9,970 nt of DNA, taken from positions 1 through 9,970 of the forward strand of contig JAXMBZ010000025.1 of assembly GCA_046349615.1 (NCBI GenBank). Direction: 5' to 3'. Both the position numbers and the translations under genes were made by a program. The DNA comes from JADJNY01 sp046349615 (GTDB taxonomy: Bacteria; Planctomycetota; UBA1135; GCA-002686595). The notes beneath the pieces were generated by a model that was given only the letters and a program-made list of their open reading frames with translations, was not told the origin of the DNA and did no database searches. Shown here piece after piece: positions 7,029 to 9,970 of this stretch. Within the stretch, counting starts at the first letter, position 1, and each line of letters starts with the position of its first letter.

Positions 7029-8123
7029 ATGGCCCTCCCCCGCACGCTCACCCTCCTCGTCCTCGCCGCCCTCTCCACCGCCTGCGTCGCGCTGCCGCGC
7101 GCGTCGACGGGACGGACCGGCACGCTCCTGATCGTCGGCGGCGGACTCGACGACGATTCGCGCCCGATCTACGAGCGCTTCGTCGCGCTCGCGTCCGCGC
7201 ACGGCCCCGCGAACATCCTCGTGATGACCGCCGCGACCGGGCCGGAGGAGGTCGAGATCGCCGACAAGACCGAGGCGTTGCGCGTGTGGGCGCCGGGCGT
7301 CCCCGTGCGCGCGATCCGGCGCGACACGCCGACCTCCGACACCGTCGCCGCGATCGACGCCGCGACGGCGCTGCTCTTCACCGGCGGCGACCAGAAGCGC
7401 ATCACCGCGCGCTACCGCCCGGACGACCACGACACGCCCGAGTGGCTCGCGATGAAGCGCCTGCTCGCGCGCGGCGGCGTGATCGCCGGGTGCAGCGCGG
7501 GCGATGCGATGATGGGCGAGGTCATGCTGCTCGGCGGCTCGAGCGCCGCCGCGCTCGGCGTCGCGCCCAAGGACGACGACCCGAAGGACCCGACGCCGCT
7601 CGGTCCGCGCATCGCGCCGGGCATGCGCTTCCTCCCGTGGGCCGTCACCGACTCGCACTTCTTCGAGCGCGACCGCGTGGGACGCCTCGTCGTCGCGCTC
7701 GAGGCGAGCGGGAAGCGGCTCGGCCTCGGCGTGAGCGAAGACGGCTGCGTCGAAGTCGACCTCGCGACCGGCGTCGTGCGCGGCGTCGGCGTGAGCGAGA
7801 GCCTGCTCGTCGACGTGGGCGCGCTCGCGCGCGTCGGTGCGCGGCGCACGCAGCTCGTCGCCCGCGTGATCCGCCAAGGGGACGAGCTCTCGCTCGTCGA
7901 GCGCCTCGCGTCGCCGCCGCCGCCGCTCCCCGCGGGCATCGCCGGCGCGGTGCGCGACGTGCCCTTCGTCGAGCCGGGTCAGAACCGCCAACTCGCGTCC
8001 TGGCGCCTCTTCCGCACCACGTCGCACCCCGGAAACGGCGCGGAGCGGCTCACGCTCGAGGGGTGGAACGTGCTCGCGCTCCCCGCCGGCAACGGCGAGG
8101 TCGCGTTCGAGGTCGGGCCCTGA
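7029..8123 (+). CDS. Exported cyanophycinase-like serine peptidase (family S51)
   Basis: A complete 364-residue protein. Residues 1-19 are an export signal (basic R5, hydrophobic core, ending STAC). The Cys at 19 suggests a lipoprotein, but the -3 residue is Ser, not Leu, so ordinary cleavage is also possible. The rest is the S51/cyanophycinase fold: a LIVGGG opening strand (34-39), FTGGDQ (117-122), the nucleophile elbow GCSAGD with S156, then TDSHFFERDRVGRL with H210 and arginines at 214, 216 and 219, and E237 in GVSEDG. The Ser, His and Glu form the expected triad. The His-to-Glu spacing and the three-arginine spacing match what I recall for cyanobacterial CphB, whose pocket binds beta-Asp-Arg. 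Cyanophycinases cut the Asp-Arg storage polymer; extracellular relatives let bacteria feed on it. Other S51 members cut Asp dipeptides, so the substrate is an inference. No cyanophycin synthetase is in the window. A tail (~300-364) of mostly beta character follows. There is no ribosome site. Confidence 0.85.
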   Translation: MALPRTLTLLVLAALSTACVALPRASTGRTGTLLIVGGGLDDDSRPIYERFVALASAHGPANILVMTAATGPEEVEIADKTEALRVWAPGVPVRAIRRDTPTSDTVAAIDAATALLFTGGDQKRITARYRPDDHDTPEWLAMKRLLARGGVIAGCSAGDAMMGEVMLLGGSSAAALGVAPKDDDPKDPTPLGPRIAPGMRFLPWAVTDSHFFERDRVGRLVVALEASGKRLGLGVSEDGCVEVDLATGVVRGVGVSESLLVDVGALARVGARRTQLVARVIRQGDELSLVERLASPPPPLPAGIAGAVRDVPFVEPGQNRQLASWRLFRTTSHPGNGAERLTLEGWNVLALPAGNGEVAFEVGP

Positions 8124-8253
8124 TACGGAGTCAGGCCGTTTTTTCAACCGATTCGCTCGCCGCCCCAGTCGGGAAGCCCCGCCGCGCGGCAGAACGGTCC
8201 TTCGACGGAGTCACCGAGGGCCATCGGTTGAAAAAACGGCCTGACTCCGTATC
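8122..8253. repeat. 132-bp palindromic element with 31-bp perfect arms (REP/MITE-like)
   Basis: The left arm 8122-8152 starts gatacggagtcaggccg, then T6, then caaccgat. The right arm 8223-8253 is its exact reverse complement over all 31 bases. The 70-bp interior contains a 10-bp self-complementary palindrome, GCCGCGCGGC (8181-8190), close to the centre. It also has a further direct copy of ACGGAGTCA (8205-8213), a word present in both arms. The T6/A6 runs stand out against the GC-rich surroundings. The left arm begins inside the TGA stop of the S51 gene. I see no target duplication at the edges and no transposase in the window. This fits a non-autonomous palindromic element such as those moved by REP-associated (Y1, IS200-like) transposases. 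Each arm also holds a short ACGG/CCGT hairpin followed by T5-T6 when read inward, so it may end transcription from both sides. Confidence 0.8.
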
Positions 8254-8445
8254 GCCGGTGACGCAACGACTTGCGCGCACGGACGCGTCGTCCTCTTGTC
8301 TCGCCGCGCGGGATGCGTAGCGTCCCGACCCGCTCGACGCCGAGGCAGGGACGCACGGTCGCGTCCACGGCGACGGGCACGAGGGGGGTTCGAGACGCGC
8401 GGAGCGGAGTCCGTCTCCACCGCGCGCAAACGAGGGGGAATCGTC
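8254..8445 (+). promoter_or_regulatory. Intergenic region with a possible promoter for the SIMPL gene
   Basis: With the palindromic element this makes a gene-free stretch of just over 300 bases. The only TA step in 8254-8445 is in TAGCGT (8318-8323), a minimal -10 match. TTGTCT (8296-8301) lies 16 bases upstream as a possible -35 box. The -10 overlaps a hairpin, CGGGATGC (8309-8316) against GCGTCCCG (8320-8327), with one T-G pair and a 3-base loop. A 6-bp dyad GAGACG/CGTCTC (8392-8397/8412-8417) lies in the presumed leader of about 115 bases. I see no riboswitch and no supported small gene. Confidence 0.3.
8432..8438 (+). promoter_or_regulatory. Ribosome binding site of the SIMPL gene
   Basis: GAGGGGG, 7 bases before ATG 8446. 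It decides the start here: the open frame continues upstream to an ATG at 8296, but that would add 50 mostly Arg-rich residues ahead of the membrane anchor. Confidence 0.6.
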
Positions 8446-9189
8446 ATGCGCATTCCGGGCGCGAACGGTTGGGGGCTCTTCTTGCTCGGCGCGACGCTCG
8501 CGCTCGGCTTCGTCGCGGCGTCGAACTCGATCGGCAAAGCGGTCGTCGCCCTGCGGCAGGACCAGGGCATCAAGGTCAAAGGCACGGCCTTGGAGGACAT
8601 CGGCAGCACGCTCGGCACGTGGACGGGCTCGCTCAAGGCGAAGGCTCCGACGATGGAGGCCGCGTACCAGGCGCTCGCCGCCGACGTCGCGAAGCTGCGC
8701 TCGTTCGTCGTCGAGCGCAAGTTCGCGGCGAGCGAGATCGAGCTCTCCTCGATCGGCACGAGCGAGATCTACGCGACGGACAAGGACGGCCGCCGCACGA
8801 ACGTGATCGAGGCGTACGAGCTCTGCCAGTCGATGACGATCGAGAGCCCGCGCGTCGTGGAGGTCGAGACGCTCTCGCGCGAGGTGACGCAGCTCCTGCT
8901 CGAAGGCGTCGCGATCCAGTCGGGCTCGCCGTCCTTCCAGAACCAGGACATCGAGTCGATCAAGCTGCGTCTCCTCGAGAAGGCGACGCAGAACGGCTAT
9001 CAGCGCGCCCAGACCCTCGCCGCGGGAACCGGCGGGCGCGTCGGGAAGCTCGTCTCCGCGTCGCAGGGCGTGTTCCAGATCGTGCCGCGCGGCTCGACGG
9101 ACGTCAGCGACTACGGCAACAACGACACGAGCGCGATCGAGAAGTCCGCGAAGGCGGTGGTGACGCTCGAGTTCGCGGTCGAGCGCTGA
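8446..9189 (+). CDS. Membrane-anchored SIMPL-domain (DUF541, YggE-like) protein
   Basis: A complete 247-residue protein. Residues ~9-27 are a hydrophobic segment (GWGLFLLGATLALGFVAAS) acting as an uncleaved anchor or signal. Residues ~40-245 are a SIMPL domain: the opening strand IKVKGTALEDI, a W-x-G-x-L strand, a helix with EAAYQALAADVAKLRSF, the strand IELSSIG, a middle part YELCQSMTIES, and the closing strand KAVVTLEFAVE. The acidic/Gln-rich LLEGVAIQSGSPSF segment (151-164) sits at the usual mid-domain position. SIMPL proteins such as E. coli YggE are linked to oxidative-stress defence and some form large ring assemblies. The precise activity is unsettled. The start follows from the good ribosome site and the anchor beginning right after it. 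The gene stands alone: the palindromic element precedes it and a convergent gene follows. Confidence 0.87.
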   Translation: MRIPGANGWGLFLLGATLALGFVAASNSIGKAVVALRQDQGIKVKGTALEDIGSTLGTWTGSLKAKAPTMEAAYQALAADVAKLRSFVVERKFAASEIELSSIGTSEIYATDKDGRRTNVIEAYELCQSMTIESPRVVEVETLSREVTQLLLEGVAIQSGSPSFQNQDIESIKLRLLEKATQNGYQRAQTLAAGTGGRVGKLVSASQGVFQIVPRGSTDVSDYGNNDTSAIEKSAKAVVTLEFAVER

Positions 9190-9252
9190 CGCCGAATTCC
9201 TCACGCCGTTCGCGGGCGGCGAGCGTCCCTCGATCGCCGTGCGCGGCGCGTC

Positions 9253-9275
9253 CTGCGCGAGTTTCGTGCTCGCAG
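9253..9275. terminator. Possible hairpin between convergent genes
   Basis: The 123-bp gap between two convergent genes contains CTGC-gc-GAG (9253-9261) facing CTCGCAG (9269-9275). This is a 7-bp stem with a 2-base bulge and a 7-base loop. There is no T tract on either strand. A terminator is expected here from gene orientation, but this structure is only a weak candidate. Confidence 0.2.
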
Positions 9276-9312
9276 AGCGCGTCCGTGCGCGCGCCGTCGA
9301 GCGCCGCTCGCG

Positions 9313-9970
9313 CTACTCCGCCTTCCCCTCGAGCTCGAGCTTCCCGCCGAGCTCGAGGCGGATGGTGAAGTCGTGCTGCTGGCCTTTCGCTTCGACCTTG
9401 CGCTGGATCACGAGCTTCGTCGTCACGTCGCCGCCGAGTTCGTACGACACGAAGTGCCGCGCGGCGGCGTCCCACAGGAGCTCGCCCTCGAGGTCGAACT
9501 CGAAGTCCATCGACTGCAGCGCGCCGTCGTCCTCGGACGGCGCCATCTTCGTCGTCGCTTTGCACGCGAGGGCGACGCGCGCGAGCTTCTTCCCGTCGAC
9601 CTCCTTCTCGCCTTCGTAAGTGCACTCGACATCGCCCTTCAGGTTGTCCTCGAAGCTCGAGTCGTGCTCCTTGTCCTTCGTCTCGTCCTTCACGTGGAAC
9701 GCGAACTTGCCGCCGGGCCCGAAGAGCTCCTTCGCCTCGGCGAGGTCGACCTTCCACGTGTCGCCCTTCGTGATCGACTTCGTCGGCAGGAGCGCGCGCA
9801 GGTCCATGTCCTCCTCGACGCCCTTCAAGAGTTCCTCGTCGCCCTCGTCGCCGCGCCACGTCTTGTCGTAGCGCTCCTTCTCGCCGTTCCAGCGGAACAC
9901 GACGGTCTTCTTCTCGAGCGCGCTCTCCTTCTCCTTCTTCTCTTCCTTCAGCTCGGGCATCCCGACCATT
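9313..9970 (-). CDS. C-terminal part of an unrecognised charged protein (partial)
   Basis: The frame ends in TAG at 9313-9315 and is open to the right edge, giving 218 visible residues. A Met codon lies at 9967-9969, but no upstream bases are available to judge it. The visible part starts directly with a charged stretch and has no export signal, so the real start is probably outside the window. The first 25 residues are Lys/Glu-rich (PELKEEKKEKE). A run of alternating beta-type segments then follows, including KTVVFRWNGE, a DEELLKGVEEDMDLRALLP motif (44-62), GDTWKVD, a central acidic patch, and a closing strand pair (FTIRLELGGKLELEG). It is unusually rich in Lys, Glu and Asp compared with its Arg-rich neighbours. 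The EDMDLRALLP and GDTWKVD pattern resembles large secreted beta-rich proteins I associate with Planctomycetota, but I cannot name a family or function. It converges on the SIMPL gene. Confidence 0.75.
   Translation of the reverse strand, partial: MVGMPELKEEKKEKESALEKKTVVFRWNGEKERYDKTWRGDEGDEELLKGVEEDMDLRALLPTKSITKGDTWKVDLAEAKELFGPGGKFAFHVKDETKDKEHDSSFEDNLKGDVECTYEGEKEVDGKKLARVALACKATTKMAPSEDDGALQSMDFEFDLEGELLWDAAARHFVSYELGGDVTTKLVIQRKVEAKGQQHDFTIRLELGGKLELEGKAE

Noticed and set aside
6852..8147. Minus-strand frame opposite the S51 gene
   Set aside because: Arg/Glu-rich shadow with no domain; the plus strand has the complete S51 catalytic motifs.
7029..9189. S51 and SIMPL genes as one operon
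   Set aside because: They are separated by more than 300 bases including the palindromic element, and a separate candidate promoter lies before the SIMPL gene.
8131..9204. Minus-strand frame opposite the SIMPL gene
   Set aside because: It is the antisense shadow of a gene with a signal anchor, ribosome site and recognisable SIMPL domain.
1..9970. A defence, toxin-antitoxin or secretion system across the window
   Set aside because: No nuclease, helicase, toxin, transposase or secretion component is present. The genes are envelope proteins of recognisable families with only two clear operons.

Overview
The window is very GC-rich, with G or C at nearly every third codon position. Long open frames therefore run on both strands, and most are shadows. 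Seven protein genes can be supported, six of them complete. Most of the complete products begin with a signal peptide, lipoprotein signal or membrane anchor, so this is a stretch of cell-envelope and secreted proteins. The organism is probably a high-GC Planctomycetota-like bacterium. This is an inference from the HEAT-repeat plus von Willebrand A fusion, the paralogous MuiA-like proteins, the codon use and the style of the partial gene at the right end. A myxobacterial or other deltaproteobacterial-like source cannot be excluded.

Layout. Positions 1-3326 (minus strand) hold a two-gene operon. It reads a UshA-like 5'-nucleotidase/metallophosphatase lipoprotein, then, through a 4-base GTGA stop/start overlap, an exported HEAT-repeat/VWA protein. 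A 244-bp divergent intergenic region (3327-3570) with an 11-bp perfect inverted repeat separates this operon from a plus-strand pair. That pair (3571-5250 and 5267-6889) is a tandem duplication of a MuiA-type (DUF4140/DUF4139) gene, 16 bp apart. After a perfect 10-bp hairpin and a short coding-like remnant comes an exported cyanophycinase-like S51 peptidase (7029-8123), which looks nearly leaderless. Its stop codon runs into a 132-bp palindromic element (8122-8253) with 31-bp perfect arms. Next is a membrane-anchored SIMPL-domain protein (8446-9189). Facing it on the minus strand is the C-terminal part of an unrecognised, very charged protein (9313 to beyond the window end).

How the genes fit together. 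The nucleotidase and the HEAT/VWA protein are almost certainly co-transcribed, and so are the two MuiA paralogues. The rest share only their likely location outside the cytoplasm. I see no defence system, CRISPR array, RNA gene or complete insertion sequence. The feature most worth following up is the palindromic element after the S51 gene. Secondary points are the repeat-built spacer of the nucleotidase, the altered metal-site loop of the VWA domain and the MuiA duplication. I did not find a convincing undescribed multi-gene system.
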